DNA from: an uncultured Pelagibacteraceae bacterium
GTDB lineage: Bacteria; Pseudomonadota; Alphaproteobacteria; Pelagibacterales; Pelagibacteraceae
Assembly (NCBI GenBank): GCA_902623075.1
Contig: CACNSD010000010.1
Coordinates: 1-42,520 of the forward strand
Direction of reading: 5' to 3'
Length of the DNA: 42,520 nt
Part shown: in pieces, positions 19,511-28,848 of the stretch
Layout: each line of letters opens with the position of its first letter
Position numbering within the stretch: the first letter of the stretch is position 1
Notes under the pieces: generated by a model
Seen by the model: the letters and a program-made list of their open reading frames with translations, nothing else
Told to the model about the DNA's origin: nothing
Databases searched by the model: none
Position numbers and translations under genes: made by a program

Positions 19511-21425
19511 GTCTAATTCAGGAATAAGAAAAACTGATGTAATCAATAGACGAATGTTCATAATTGGAGCAGCAAAAGTAGTAGTTTTTGCTGGAATCGT
19601 TGCTCGTTTATTTTCTCTTCAAATAAACGAAAATAAAAAATATCTCACTCTTTCAGACAAGAATAGAATTAGAGAATGGAAACTACCACCTACAAGAGGA
19701 AATATAGTTGATTATTTTGGTAATGTAATCGCAGGCAATTTAAAGGTTTACCAATTACATATAATTCCAGAGCAAGTTGAGAATTTCAATTATTTATTGG
19801 TTAGATTAAAAAATCTTTTAAATCTTAGTGATAAAAAAATTTCAAGAATAAATAAATTAAAATCAGAATTAAAACCATGGGATAGCATTATTGTTTCTGA
19901 AAATTTAAGCTGGAGTCAATTTGTAAAAATTAACAACTATTTATATGATCTTGTAGGTGTTAAGCCTGTAATGACAATCTCAAGAAACTATCCATTTAAA
20001 GATGTATACACACATGTTCTTGGATATGTAAGTCAACCAAATGAGCAAGAAATTTTAGACAATGAAACAATCCAAGAGAGATTTGTGCCAGGGATGAAAA
20101 TTGGAAAATTGGGCTTGGAGAAAAGACTTGAAAACTATCTTATAGGGACAAATGCAATTCAACGATATGAGGTTAATGCTTATGGTAAAAGAATTAATCA
20201 ACTTGAGCATCAAAAAGGACAGCAAGGATCAAAAATACGTTTAACTGTAGATACTGAAATTCAAAAAGCTTGTGGAGAATTGTTAAATAAAAAAGCGGGA
20301 TCTATAAGTGTAATGGACATTTATACAGGAGACATTATCGCCATGTACTCATCTCCATCATATGATCCTAATTTATTTTTATTTGGCATAAGTCAGGATG
20401 AATGGCAATTAATTAGAAACAATCCTCTAAAACCTTTAATTAACAAAACGCTTTCAGGCCTATATTCCCCAGGTTCTACAATTAAACCAATAGTAGCTCT
20501 ATCGGCTTTAGAAAATAATATAATCGACACAAAGTTTAAAGTTAAATGTACTGGAAAAATGGAGTTGTATGGTCAAACATTTCATTGCTGGAAGGAAAAG
20601 GGCCATGGTTGGGTTAGCTTAAAAAATGCAATGAAACAATCATGTGATACTTATTTTTATGAGGTTTCTAGATTACTAGGTGTTGATCGATTAAATGTTA
20701 CAGCTGAAAAGTTTGGCTTAGGCAAAAAAGTGCTTGGTAACTATTTTGATAATGAAAAAAAAGGACTATTCCCAAATACGAAATGGAAAAAAAATAATCT
20801 TGGTAGAGGTTGGGTACTGGGAGAAACTTTAATTACAGGTATTGGTCAAGGTTATATACAATCAACCCCACTACAACTCTGCATGATGACAGCACAAATC
20901 GCAAATGGTGGTTATGCGATCAAACCAAAAATAATTGTAGATAACAATCCAATATCATACGAAGACGCAAAGCAATCAATGGAAAGTGGGTTATTATTTG
21001 ATGCTAACTCAGATTCTTTATTGGATAAAAAATTATTTAAATACAAAAAAAATATTAAAATTGTTCAGGAGGCAATGTTCAGTTCAACCAATGAAAGATT
21101 TGGAACCTCTTATAAGTCAAGAATTGATGATCCTAAATATCAATTTGCAGGGAAAACTGGAACAGCACAGGTTAAGAGAATAAGTAAAAGAGAAAGAGAA
21201 TTAGATTTGGAATTAGAGCAAATACCTTACAAAGATAGAGATCATGCTTTATATGTTGCTTATGGTCCTTATATAAATCCAAGGTATGCTTTAAGTATAA
21301 TTGTGGAGCATGGTGGCTCAGGAAGTAAGGCAGCAGCACCTATCGCAAAAAAATTATTCAAATTAATTATTGATAGACATGAATTAAGAAACAAACAATC
21401 AAATTTTGAAAGGATTTCTATTTAA
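19503..21425 (+). CDS. mrdA: Penicillin-binding protein 2, elongasome transpeptidase
   Basis: PBP2 cross-links peptidoglycan during side-wall growth together with RodA. The 640-residue protein has an N-terminal anchor (about 20-36), a dimerisation/pedestal domain beginning near WKLPPTRGNIVDYFGN, and a class B transpeptidase domain. The catalytic motifs are S325-T-I-K328, SCD (in MKQSCDTYFYEVSRLLG) and K551-T-G. It overlaps mreD by eight bases and is followed at once by rodA. Confidence 0.95.
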   Translation: MIKSNSGIRKTDVINRRMFIIGAAKVVVFAGIVARLFSLQINENKKYLTLSDKNRIREWKLPPTRGNIVDYFGNVIAGNLKVYQLHIIPEQVENFNYLLVRLKNLLNLSDKKISRINKLKSELKPWDSIIVSENLSWSQFVKINNYLYDLVGVKPVMTISRNYPFKDVYTHVLGYVSQPNEQEILDNETIQERFVPGMKIGKLGLEKRLENYLIGTNAIQRYEVNAYGKRINQLEHQKGQQGSKIRLTVDTEIQKACGELLNKKAGSISVMDIYTGDIIAMYSSPSYDPNLFLFGISQDEWQLIRNNPLKPLINKTLSGLYSPGSTIKPIVALSALENNIIDTKFKVKCTGKMELYGQTFHCWKEKGHGWVSLKNAMKQSCDTYFYEVSRLLGVDRLNVTAEKFGLGKKVLGNYFDNEKKGLFPNTKWKKNNLGRGWVLGETLITGIGQGYIQSTPLQLCMMTAQIANGGYAIKPKIIVDNNPISYEDAKQSMESGLLFDANSDSLLDKKLFKYKKNIKIVQEAMFSSTNERFGTSYKSRIDDPKYQFAGKTGTAQVKRISKRERELDLELEQIPYKDRDHALYVAYGPYINPRYALSIIVEHGGSGSKAAAPIAKKLFKLIIDRHELRNKQSNFERISI

Positions 21426-22550
21426 ATGTTTCAACATGATAGATTGAATAGCGAGATTACATTATTTCAAAAAATAAGAAACTTAGACTATATATTATTA
21501 ATTGCTGTTATCCTTCTTTCAGTAATAAGTGTTTTTGTAATGTATTCAACAGATGGAGGTGAAATACTTTTTCATACTAAAAATCATTTTGTTAAACTTG
21601 CAGTATTTTTTCCATTAATGATTTTTGTAGCACTATTTAACATTAAATTTTGGCATAATTTTTCATATATTATTTATTTTATAGTAATACTTTTGCTAAT
21701 TTATGTATCCTTTTTTGGAATTAAAGCTTCAGGTTCACAAAGATGGATGGATGTATATCTTTTTGTACTTCAACCATCTGAATTAATGAAAATAGCAATT
21801 ATAATGTGTCTTGCTAAATATTATCACAGATTAAAAATTGAGAATGTGAATTCATTTACTAGTATTGTAATTGTATTGTCAATTATATTAATTCCTACTA
21901 TTTTTGTAGTTTCTCAGCCTGATCTTGGTACCTCAATACTTATTGCATTAAGTGGATTGATTATATTATGGCTAGGAGGAGTAAAAATTAAATATTTTAT
22001 TTATTCATTTATTACATTCTTAATTTCACTACCATTTATAATTTCATTTTTAAAACCTTATCAAAAACTAAGAATACTTACTTTTTTAGATCCAGATAGG
22101 GACCCTTTAGGTGCAGGATACCAAATTATACAATCAAAAATAGCAATTGGTTCAGGTGGTCTTAATGGAAAAGGCTTTTTAAAAGGGACACAGAGTTATT
22201 TAGATTTTTTACCTGAAAAACATACAGATTTTATATTCACTTTATTCTCAGAAGAGTTTGGTTTTATAGGATCAGTAGGACTTTTAATATTATACTCAAT
22301 AATAATTTTTAGAATTATACGAATAGGATCTATTTCAAGAAGTAATTTTGCACGACTTTTTTGTTTTGGTTATGCTTTTGCTATTTTCATTTATATTGTG
22401 GTAAACTTATCTATGGTTTTAGGTTTGCTACCTATAGTTGGATCTCCATTGCCTATAATGTCATATGGTGGCTCTTCAATGTTAGCCACCATGATAGGTT
22501 TTGGTATTGTATTAAGCGCTAAAATTAATCACAAACAAATGATTGCATAA
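21426..22550 (+). CDS. rodA: RodA, SEDS-family peptidoglycan glycosyltransferase
   Basis: RodA polymerises lipid II with PBP2 in the elongasome. The 374-residue polytopic protein has about ten transmembrane helices. SEDS motifs are visible: KASGSQRWMD, LQPSELMKIAIIMCLAKYYH, QPDLGTSILI, and late FSEEFGFIGSVGLL and LPIMSYGGSSML. The start is the ATG directly after the mrdA stop. No terminator follows, so some transcription may continue into the next gene. Confidence 0.95.
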   Translation: MFQHDRLNSEITLFQKIRNLDYILLIAVILLSVISVFVMYSTDGGEILFHTKNHFVKLAVFFPLMIFVALFNIKFWHNFSYIIYFIVILLLIYVSFFGIKASGSQRWMDVYLFVLQPSELMKIAIIMCLAKYYHRLKIENVNSFTSIVIVLSIILIPTIFVVSQPDLGTSILIALSGLIILWLGGVKIKYFIYSFITFLISLPFIISFLKPYQKLRILTFLDPDRDPLGAGYQIIQSKIAIGSGGLNGKGFLKGTQSYLDFLPEKHTDFIFTLFSEEFGFIGSVGLLILYSIIIFRIIRIGSISRSNFARLFCFGYAFAIFIYIVVNLSMVLGLLPIVGSPLPIMSYGGSSMLATMIGFGIVLSAKINHKQMIA

Positions 22551-22613
22551 TAAAATTTAAATTTGCATAATTTGTCACTCTCCTAATTTTATTTTTACTT
22601 GTATAAAAGGCTA

Positions 22614-23855
22614 ATGTACAAAAATATTAATGTGGGTATAGTTGGGGCAGGTATTCAAGGTGTATCCAATGCTTTATTCCTTCAAAAAAAAGGTTTTAAT
22701 GTAACTATCTTTGACAGAGATAATCCAGGTAGTCATGCAGCATCATATGGTAATGCAGGACACTTTTCACCTTATGCATCTCTTTCTCTAAATAGAACAG
22801 ATGTACTGGCAGATGTGCCAGCTATGTTATTAAGTTCCACTGGTCCACTTGCTTTAAAGTGGAATTATGTTCCTAAAATGATTCCATGGTTTATAAAATT
22901 CATAATGAATACAACTAAAAATAAGATGATGCATACTGCAAGTAATATGCACCAAATTTTAGATTTAGCTTTACCAGCTTACGACGAGTTGTTTGATGAG
23001 ATAGATTTGGAGGGTTTAGTTGAAAACAAGGGTATTCTTTATGTATGGAGTGATAAAGACCTAAAAAGTAGAGAATTGGAAATTAAAGTTAGAGATGAAT
23101 TAGGTGTGAAACAACAATTAGTCACCAAAGCTGAAATACACGATCTTGAACCACATTTAAAACCGTTTTATCATGCAGGCGTATATTATCCTTATGCAAG
23201 ACATGCAAGAAATCCAAAAAGAATTTTGTTAAAATTATTTGATTTATTTCTCAAAAAAGGTGGAAAATTTAACAAGGTTAATATTAAAGATATAAGTTAT
23301 TATCAAGAAAAACCAGTTTTTGAGACTGAGACTCAAAATTATGTTTTTGACAAAGTAGTAATAGCTTGTGGTGCTTTTTCAAAAAAATTAACAGATAATC
23401 TTGGTGAAAAAATACCTTTGGATACAGAGCGTGGATATCACGTTCACTTTAAAAATTGTGACCATTTATTAAATAGACCCGTAATATTTTCAAACCGTGG
23501 ATTTGGCATAACACCAATGGAACAAGGGTTGCGAGTAGTTGGAACTGTAGAATTTGGTGGTTTAGATAATCCATTATCTAAATCAAGAGTTAAGAATTTA
23601 ATTAACAATGCAAAATATATGCTTGGGGACCTACCAGAACATGAAGATGAATGGCTAGGATTTAGACCAACTTTACCTGATTTTTTACCTGTAATGGGAC
23701 CATCAAAAAATTACAAAAATATTTATTATTGTTTCGGACATCATCATTTGGGATGGACTTTAGGTCCAATTTCTGGAAAGATTGTGTCAGGAATGATAGC
23801 GAACGAAAATACAAACCTAAATTTAAAACCTTATAGCTCGCTTAGATTTAGTTAA
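22614..23855 (+). CDS. FAD-dependent oxidoreductase, DadA-like (D-amino-acid dehydrogenase family)
   Basis: The protein (413 residues from the ATG at 22614) opens with a dinucleotide-binding fold, NVGIVGAGIQGVSNALFLQK, and has DAO-family blocks: SHAASYGNAGHFSPYAS, a mid-domain VIACGAFSKKL and a late HLGWTLGPISGKIVSG. DadA-type enzymes oxidise D-amino acids to 2-oxo acids in the inner membrane. Related members act on other secondary amines or glycine, so the substrate is open. A TTG at 22599 could add five residues. TATAAA (22602-22607) lies six bases before the ATG, without a clear -35 element. It is the first gene of a six-gene run. Confidence 0.85.
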   Translation: MYKNINVGIVGAGIQGVSNALFLQKKGFNVTIFDRDNPGSHAASYGNAGHFSPYASLSLNRTDVLADVPAMLLSSTGPLALKWNYVPKMIPWFIKFIMNTTKNKMMHTASNMHQILDLALPAYDELFDEIDLEGLVENKGILYVWSDKDLKSRELEIKVRDELGVKQQLVTKAEIHDLEPHLKPFYHAGVYYPYARHARNPKRILLKLFDLFLKKGGKFNKVNIKDISYYQEKPVFETETQNYVFDKVVIACGAFSKKLTDNLGEKIPLDTERGYHVHFKNCDHLLNRPVIFSNRGFGITPMEQGLRVVGTVEFGGLDNPLSKSRVKNLINNAKYMLGDLPEHEDEWLGFRPTLPDFLPVMGPSKNYKNIYYCFGHHHLGWTLGPISGKIVSGMIANENTNLNLKPYSSLRFS

Positions 23856-24758
23856 GTGACGAGAGACAACAATTTTTTAGCCTATTTATATCTATTTTTA
23901 ACAGTAACTTTCTGGGCAGGAAATTTTGTGGTTGGTAAGCTTGCTAGTTTTTACGAGATTCCACCTTTTTCTTTAAACTTTTATCGATGGTTTTTTGCTT
24001 GGTTAATTTTAGCCCCTTTCACAATACCTGAAATATTAGAGAAAAAAAATTATATAATTAAAAATTATAAAATTTTTATTGTGTTAGGGGTGACCAGTAT
24101 AACAATATTTAATTCTATTGTTTATTATTCTTTAAATTTTACTCAGGTTATAAGTGGGGTTTTAATGATATCTACTATACCTGTAATGATCATGTTGTTT
24201 TCATCAATTTTAAAAATTGAGAAAACAAATATATTTCAGATTGTAGGAGTTGTCTTTTCTTTTATAGGAGTAATTACAATTATTACTAAAGCAAATTTAG
24301 AAATATTAAAAAATTTAGATTTTAATAAAGGTGATATAACTATGGTTATAGCAATGTTCTCTTGGGCATTATATTCTACATTATTAAAAGGTAAAAAATA
24401 TCAGTTAACTCAAATTTCATTACTTCAGGTAGTAATAACTTTTGGTTTAATATTTTTAATACCCGTTTATTTTATTGAATATCAAATTGGTTTTAGAATT
24501 AATTTAGAATTACCTTTCATTTTAATTTTATCTTATGTAGTTTTGTTTCCAGGCTTAGCATCTTTTCTGTTATGGATAAAAGGAATTTCTATGATTGGTG
24601 CAAATCGATCTGGCGTTTTTTTACATTTAATGCCGATTCTAAGCGCAATAATGGCGATGATTTTTTTTAGTGAAAAATTTATGTTTTATCATATTTTAGG
24701 TGCGTGTTTTATTATCGTAGGAATACTGTTATCAAATAAGAAAGTTAAAAATGCTTAA
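23856..24758 (+). CDS. EamA/DMT-family transporter
   Basis: The 300-residue protein has ten predicted helices arranged as two EamA repeats (about 8-140 and 155-295). It contains the family-typical FWAGNFVVGKLA near the first helix and PILSAIMAMIFFSEKF near the end. DMT members commonly export amino acids or metabolites, but direction and substrate cannot be read from sequence. The start is GTG immediately after the preceding stop. It overlaps the next gene by eight bases. Confidence 0.87.
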   Translation: MTRDNNFLAYLYLFLTVTFWAGNFVVGKLASFYEIPPFSLNFYRWFFAWLILAPFTIPEILEKKNYIIKNYKIFIVLGVTSITIFNSIVYYSLNFTQVISGVLMISTIPVMIMLFSSILKIEKTNIFQIVGVVFSFIGVITIITKANLEILKNLDFNKGDITMVIAMFSWALYSTLLKGKKYQLTQISLLQVVITFGLIFLIPVYFIEYQIGFRINLELPFILILSYVVLFPGLASFLLWIKGISMIGANRSGVFLHLMPILSAIMAMIFFSEKFMFYHILGACFIIVGILLSNKKVKNA

Positions 24759-25701
24759 AGTTGCTATATTAGATGATTACCAAAATGTGGCTCAACAATT
24801 TGTAGATTTAGAAAAATTATCTGGAAAATATGAGTTTAAGATTTTTAGTGAGCCTTTTACAGACGAAGCAGATGCAATTGAACAGTTAGCTGATTTTGAG
24901 GCTCTTCTAATAATGAGAGAAAGAACCCCAATTACAAAAAATTTAATCGAAAACTTAAATTATTTAAAATTTGTTATCACAAGCGGATTAAGAAATAAAT
25001 CTATTGATTTAGAAGCAGCAAAGAAAAGAAAAATTATAGTTTGTGGAACAGATATAAATATTAATCCAACACCCGAACTCACATGGGCTTTAATTCTTGG
25101 TTTAGCAAGAAATTTTAAGGAAGAAATTGATAATATGTATCAAGGATACTGGCAAACAACAATTGGCTTTGAATTAAAAGGAAAAATTTTAGGTTTAATT
25201 GGTCTTGGAAGAGTAGGCACAGAAGTAGCTAAAATTGGAAAAGCTTTCGGAATGCAAGTTATGGCATGGAGCGAAAATTTAAGTCTCGATAAATGCAAAG
25301 AACTAGATGTTCTTCCTTCTAGTAAGGAGGATTTAATTTCGAATTCTGATGTACTTTCAATTCATGTTCAAGGAGGTGAAAGGTATAAAGATTGTATAAC
25401 GCTGAAGGAACTAGATAAAATGAAAAAAACTTCCTTTTTAATTAATACCTCAAGAGGCCCTATAGTTAACGAGGATGACTTAATCATTGCATTGTCAACA
25501 AATGTGATCGCAGGAGCTGGAATTGATGTATACGATAAAGAGCCATTGCCAGAAAACAATAAGCTCAGATTTTTACCTAATGCATTACTCACGCCACATA
25601 TAGGTTATGTGACTGCAGAAAATTATAGTATTTTTTATAATCAAATGATTGAGGGACTAGAGGCTTGTGTCAATGGAAAGCCAATTAGAGTTTTAGAATA
25701 A
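24751..25701 (+). CDS. D-isomer-specific 2-hydroxyacid dehydrogenase
   Basis: This NAD(P)-dependent enzyme interconverts D-2-hydroxyacids and 2-oxo acids. The 316-residue protein has the Rossmann motif GLIGLGRVGTEVAKIGKAFG (about 150-169) and the catalytic triad residues in family context: Arg in NTSRGPIVNEDDL, Glu in DVYDKEPLPE and His in LTPHIGYVT. The substrate (glycerate, phosphoglycerate, lactate-like and others) is not determinable. Next to a D-amino-acid-type dehydrogenase it could reduce the 2-oxo acid product; that link is inference. Confidence 0.9.
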   Translation: MLKVAILDDYQNVAQQFVDLEKLSGKYEFKIFSEPFTDEADAIEQLADFEALLIMRERTPITKNLIENLNYLKFVITSGLRNKSIDLEAAKKRKIIVCGTDININPTPELTWALILGLARNFKEEIDNMYQGYWQTTIGFELKGKILGLIGLGRVGTEVAKIGKAFGMQVMAWSENLSLDKCKELDVLPSSKEDLISNSDVLSIHVQGGERYKDCITLKELDKMKKTSFLINTSRGPIVNEDDLIIALSTNVIAGAGIDVYDKEPLPENNKLRFLPNALLTPHIGYVTAENYSIFYNQMIEGLEACVNGKPIRVLE

Positions 25702-25703
25702 CC

Positions 25704-26603
25704 ATGGATTTACCTGTTGTAAATCACGAAGACTATTTTGCAAAAATTGGAGATGATCATAAATTTCCCATTAAAAAGTTTGGAGAATTAGCAAATTATC
25801 TTACCAAAAATAAAATCGTTAAAAAATTTTACAAACCTTACGCTTGTTCATTTGAAACATTAAGTTATGCACATTCAAAAAATTATATTTCTGATATTCA
25901 AAACAAAACGCTTAGTAAGGAGAGCATAAAAAAAATTGGATTTCCACTTGTAGATAGTGTTGTACAAAGATCTTTAGTTGCAACTGGTGGAACTGTTTTA
26001 GCATCTAAACTAGCAATTAATCATGGTATTGCCTGTAATACGGCAGGAGGCAGTCATCACGCTAATTATGATGGAGGTGCTGGATATTGTGTTTTTAATG
26101 ATGTAGCTGTTGCTGCACATTATTTAATCAATAGAGGTTTAGCTAATAAAATATTGATTGTTGATTTAGATGTCCACCAAGGAAATGGTAATTCAGAAAT
26201 TTTCAAAGATAATAGGAGTGTTTTTACATTCAGTATGCACTCCAAAACAAATTATCCAGCTAAAAAATCAAATAGTGATTTGGATGTGGAGCTTGAGGAT
26301 AATTTAGAAGATAATGCCTATATCAAAACTTTAAAACACTATTTAAGTCAAATAAATAAAGAAAATTTCGATTTTGTTTTTTATATAGCAGGAGTTGATA
26401 TTCATTTTAATGACCGATTAGGTAAATTAAAAATTTCTGATGAGGGTATTAGATTAAGAGATGAATTAGTTGTAGAAAATTTTTTTTCACAAAGAATACC
26501 ATTATGTGGAGTTTTAGGTGGTGGTTATAATAAAGATTTTAACAAACTCATAGAATTACATTCAATGTTGCACCAATCTTGTGCTAAATATATAGAATCA
26601 TGA
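25704..26603 (+). CDS. Histone-deacetylase/acetylpolyamine-amidohydrolase superfamily protein
   Basis: The 299-residue protein has the zinc hydrolase core of the arginase/deacetylase fold. His118-His119 (GGSHHA) would be the catalytic pair, Asp156, His158 (DLDVHQG) and Asp232 (AGVDIH) the zinc ligands, and Tyr275 (GGGY) the oxyanion tyrosine. Bacterial members remove acetyl or other acyl groups from small amines or amides, or act on acetylpolyamines. All catalytic residues are present, so an active enzyme is expected. It starts two bases after the dehydrogenase and overlaps msrB by four. Confidence 0.9.
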   Translation: MDLPVVNHEDYFAKIGDDHKFPIKKFGELANYLTKNKIVKKFYKPYACSFETLSYAHSKNYISDIQNKTLSKESIKKIGFPLVDSVVQRSLVATGGTVLASKLAINHGIACNTAGGSHHANYDGGAGYCVFNDVAVAAHYLINRGLANKILIVDLDVHQGNGNSEIFKDNRSVFTFSMHSKTNYPAKKSNSDLDVELEDNLEDNAYIKTLKHYLSQINKENFDFVFYIAGVDIHFNDRLGKLKISDEGIRLRDELVVENFFSQRIPLCGVLGGGYNKDFNKLIELHSMLHQSCAKYIES

Positions 26604-26974
26604 CAAAAAAAATAAATTCTAATTTAACTGCAGAACAAAAATTAGTTCTGTTTGAAGAAGGAACTGAGCGTGCAGGTTCAAGTGAACTTAATGATGAAAA
26701 AAGAGAGGGAAGTTTTCATTGTGCAAATTGTGATGAAAAATTATTTGATTCAAAATCAAAATATGAGAGTGGTTCAGGTTGGCCTTCATTTTATGAATCT
26801 TTACCAGACGTATTTGAGACTAAGACAGATCATCATATAGGATATGCAAGAACTGAGTATCATTGTAAAAAATGTGGTGGTCATCATGGTCATATTTTTG
26901 ATGATGGTCCAGAGCCAACAGGAAAAAGATACTGTAATAATGGGATATGTTTAGTTTTTAAACCTAAGAGTTAA
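26600..26974 (+). CDS. msrB: Peptide-methionine (R)-S-oxide reductase MsrB
   Basis: MsrB reduces the R-epimer of methionine sulfoxide in oxidised proteins. The 124-residue protein has structural zinc cysteines Cys41/Cys44 (CANC) and Cys89/Cys92 (CKKC), the substrate motif SGSGWPSF, and the catalytic Cys112 in RYC. The residues after it are NNGICLVF rather than the common NSxxL. It overlaps the deacetylase-like gene by four bases, so it is part of the same operon even though its function is general oxidative repair. Confidence 0.95.
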   Translation: MTKKINSNLTAEQKLVLFEEGTERAGSSELNDEKREGSFHCANCDEKLFDSKSKYESGSGWPSFYESLPDVFETKTDHHIGYARTEYHCKKCGGHHGHIFDDGPEPTGKRYCNNGICLVFKPKS

Positions 26975-26979
26975 AATTA

Positions 26980-28212
26980 ATGTTTGAAAATATTGATATC
27001 GGATTAATTAAAAAAGAATTAAGAGACCAATCAAAAAATTATAAACAAAATTTTATCAATATTGAACAATTTATAAAAAATGAAATACAAGAAATTTTAA
27101 ATCTTAAAAAAAATAATAAGCCTATAATTCCAGAAATAAGCTTTAATGATATAAATCAAAAAAAATCTAAATTATTAGAGGATATCAAAAAAAGAGGTTG
27201 TGTAATAATTAGAGATGTTTTTGAGGACACATATATTAGCAATTTAAATAATCAGCTGGAAAAATATATTGATGAAAATAAATATTATGAAGATCAAAGA
27301 AAGAAAGCTGATTTAGACAAATATTTTAGTGATTTAAAATCAGGAAAACCGCAAATATATGGTTTGTATTGGTCTAAAGCCCAAATAGAAATTAGACATT
27401 CTGAGCAGATGGCTAAAGTACAAAGATGGCTTAACAATCTTTGGATTTATGAAAATGAAGAATATAAAGTTTTTGATCCAAATAAAGAGTTGTCCTATGC
27501 AGATAGAGTAAGAAGAAGAGAACCTGGTGACGATACATTGGGACTATCTCCACATTGTGATGCAGGTTCTGTTGAAAGATGGACAGACAAAAATTACCAA
27601 AAAATTTATCAAGAAATATTTGCTGATAATTTTGAAAAATATGATCCTTTTAATGCAAAATTTAGAGATAGAATAATAGAGTTCGAGTCTCCTGCGGTTG
27701 CGCATGTCTTTAGAACTTTTCAAGGATGGACTGCTTTAACAGAGCAAGGTCCAAATGATGGTACATTGCAATTAATACCTATTGCAAAAGGAATGGCATA
27801 TGTTCTTACAAGAGCATTACAAAATGATGTTCCAGAAAGTGAATTATGTGGATCTAAACCTGGAAGAGCATTATCAGTTAATAAAGATTATCATTCTTTA
27901 CTTTTAAAAGGTTTAATATCTATTCCAAAAATGAAACCAGGTGACACAATATGGTGGCATCCTGATGTTATTCATGCAGTAGAAGATAAACACTCAGGAA
28001 AAAATTTCTCTAATGTTGTTTATGTTGGTTCAACCCCTTATTGCAAAAAAAATCTTGATTATACAATCAAACAATCAAAAAAATTTTTAGAGGGAAAAAG
28101 TCCACCAGATTTCGCAGCTGAAGACTATGAGATTAATTATAAAGGTAGGGTTAAATTAAAAGATTTAAGTCTATTAGCAAAAAAACAACTTGCTTTAGAA
28201 GATTGGAATTAA
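26980..28212 (+). CDS. DUF1479 (YbiU-like) protein, probable non-heme iron oxygenase fold
   Basis: The 410-residue protein resembles the DUF1479 family, including YADRVRRREPGDDTLGLSPH and VAHVFRTFQGWTALTEQGP. Possible iron ligands in the 2-oxoglutarate-oxygenase pattern are His192 and Asp194 (HCD) and a distal His327 or His332 (WWHPDVIHAVE). No reaction is established for the family; oxygenase activity is inferred from the fold. It lies five bases after msrB and its stop overlaps the convergent glutaredoxin stop by four bases. Confidence 0.87.
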   Translation: MFENIDIGLIKKELRDQSKNYKQNFINIEQFIKNEIQEILNLKKNNKPIIPEISFNDINQKKSKLLEDIKKRGCVIIRDVFEDTYISNLNNQLEKYIDENKYYEDQRKKADLDKYFSDLKSGKPQIYGLYWSKAQIEIRHSEQMAKVQRWLNNLWIYENEEYKVFDPNKELSYADRVRRREPGDDTLGLSPHCDAGSVERWTDKNYQKIYQEIFADNFEKYDPFNAKFRDRIIEFESPAVAHVFRTFQGWTALTEQGPNDGTLQLIPIAKGMAYVLTRALQNDVPESELCGSKPGRALSVNKDYHSLLLKGLISIPKMKPGDTIWWHPDVIHAVEDKHSGKNFSNVVYVGSTPYCKKNLDYTIKQSKKFLEGKSPPDFAAEDYEINYKGRVKLKDLSLLAKKQLALEDWN

Positions 28213-28466
28213 TTATTCAATAAATCTTTAAGTTTATTATCTTTTTCTAACGCTCTTACTTCGTCGTAACCACCTATGTGCAATTCGTCAAAAAAAATTT
28301 GTGGAATAGTTCTTTTGCCATTGGCTTTTTTTATCATTTCATCCATCGCTCCATCAACTTTTGAAATATCAATTTCATTATAAGGCGCATTGTTTCTTAT
28401 TAGTAATCTTTTCGCAGCCTCACAGTAACCACATCTTGGACCTGTATACATTGTAATTTTTTTCAT
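28209..28466 (-). CDS. grxC: Glutaredoxin 3 (dithiol)
   Basis: This small thiol-disulfide oxidoreductase uses glutathione. The 85-residue protein begins MKKITMYTGPRCGYCEAAKR, with the active-site C12-G-Y-C15, and has the conserved TIPQIF cis-proline loop followed by HIGGYDEV. These features assign it to the GrxC type. It lies three bases downstream of the TIGR03643 gene on the minus strand, so the two are probably cotranscribed. Confidence 0.95.
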   Translation of the reverse strand: MKKITMYTGPRCGYCEAAKRLLIRNNAPYNEIDISKVDGAMDEMIKKANGKRTIPQIFFDELHIGGYDEVRALEKDNKLKDLLNN

Positions 28467-28469
28467 GGA

Positions 28470-28766
28470 TTATAGATAGTCACCTTTTTTGATTTTACTA
28501 GTGATTTCTTTTCTTGAGTATTCGAATTTTTTTCGATGTTTTATACTTTTTTGATTTACTCTTTTTCTCCACAATCTGAAAGAGGATGGTTTTAAGGATC
28601 TTCTCATAATTTTAATTACATCAGATTCCTTCTTTCCTGTTTTTTTTTCAATTTCTTCAAAAGTAATTCTGTCAGCCCAGGCAGCCCAAATAATCCAATC
28701 AGGATCGTCCATTTTGGGTTCTGGATTTTTGACTCTGGTTACTGGCCTGTGACCTTTTTTTTTCAT
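28470..28766 (-). CDS. TIGR03643/DUF2805 family protein
   Basis: The 98-residue protein contains the family core: WIIWAAWADRITFEEIE, then ESDVIKIMRRSLKPSSFRLW and RKRV. The predicted helix-turn-helix-like fold and basic C-terminus suggest nucleic-acid contact, but no function is established. The first ATG (28766) is preceded by AAAGGG at close spacing. An internal ATG at 28712 (MDDPDW) would give a shorter form that still has the whole conserved core. The gene is upstream of grxC and divergent from the LysE-type gene. Confidence 0.85.
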   Translation of the reverse strand: MKKKGHRPVTRVKNPEPKMDDPDWIIWAAWADRITFEEIEKKTGKKESDVIKIMRRSLKPSSFRLWRKRVNQKSIKHRKKFEYSRKEITSKIKKGDYL

Positions 28767-28806
28767 AAACCCTTTATATTTGAAAAAAAAATTTAATGCA
28801 TTTTTT

Positions 28807-28848
28807 TTACCCTTTGATATTATGTCTTAGATAGTCCTTCTTAGCCAT
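28807..28848 (-). CDS. Possible micro-ORF, 13 residues (MAKKDYLRHNIKG)
   Basis: On the minus strand GGGAG (28859-28855) lies six bases before an ATG that opens MAKKDYLRHNIKG and then TAA. This is a better ribosome-binding site than most genes in the window have. The ORF precedes the TIGR03643-grxC unit by 40 bases and could be a leader peptide. Its first part is also one arm of the hairpin at 28829-28877, so the match may be incidental. Confidence 0.3.
   Translation of the reverse strand: MAKKDYLRHNIKG

Noticed and set aside
22551..22613. Terminator or riboswitch between rodA and the DadA-like gene
   Set aside because: Only short AT palindromes (AAATTTAAATTT) and a lone TATAAA are present, with no stable GC-containing stem.
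22614..23855. DadA-like gene as the LhgO partner of GlaH
   Set aside because: Its FAD and C-terminal motifs fit the DadA type better than L-2-hydroxyglutarate dehydrogenase, and it is 12 kb away in another operon.
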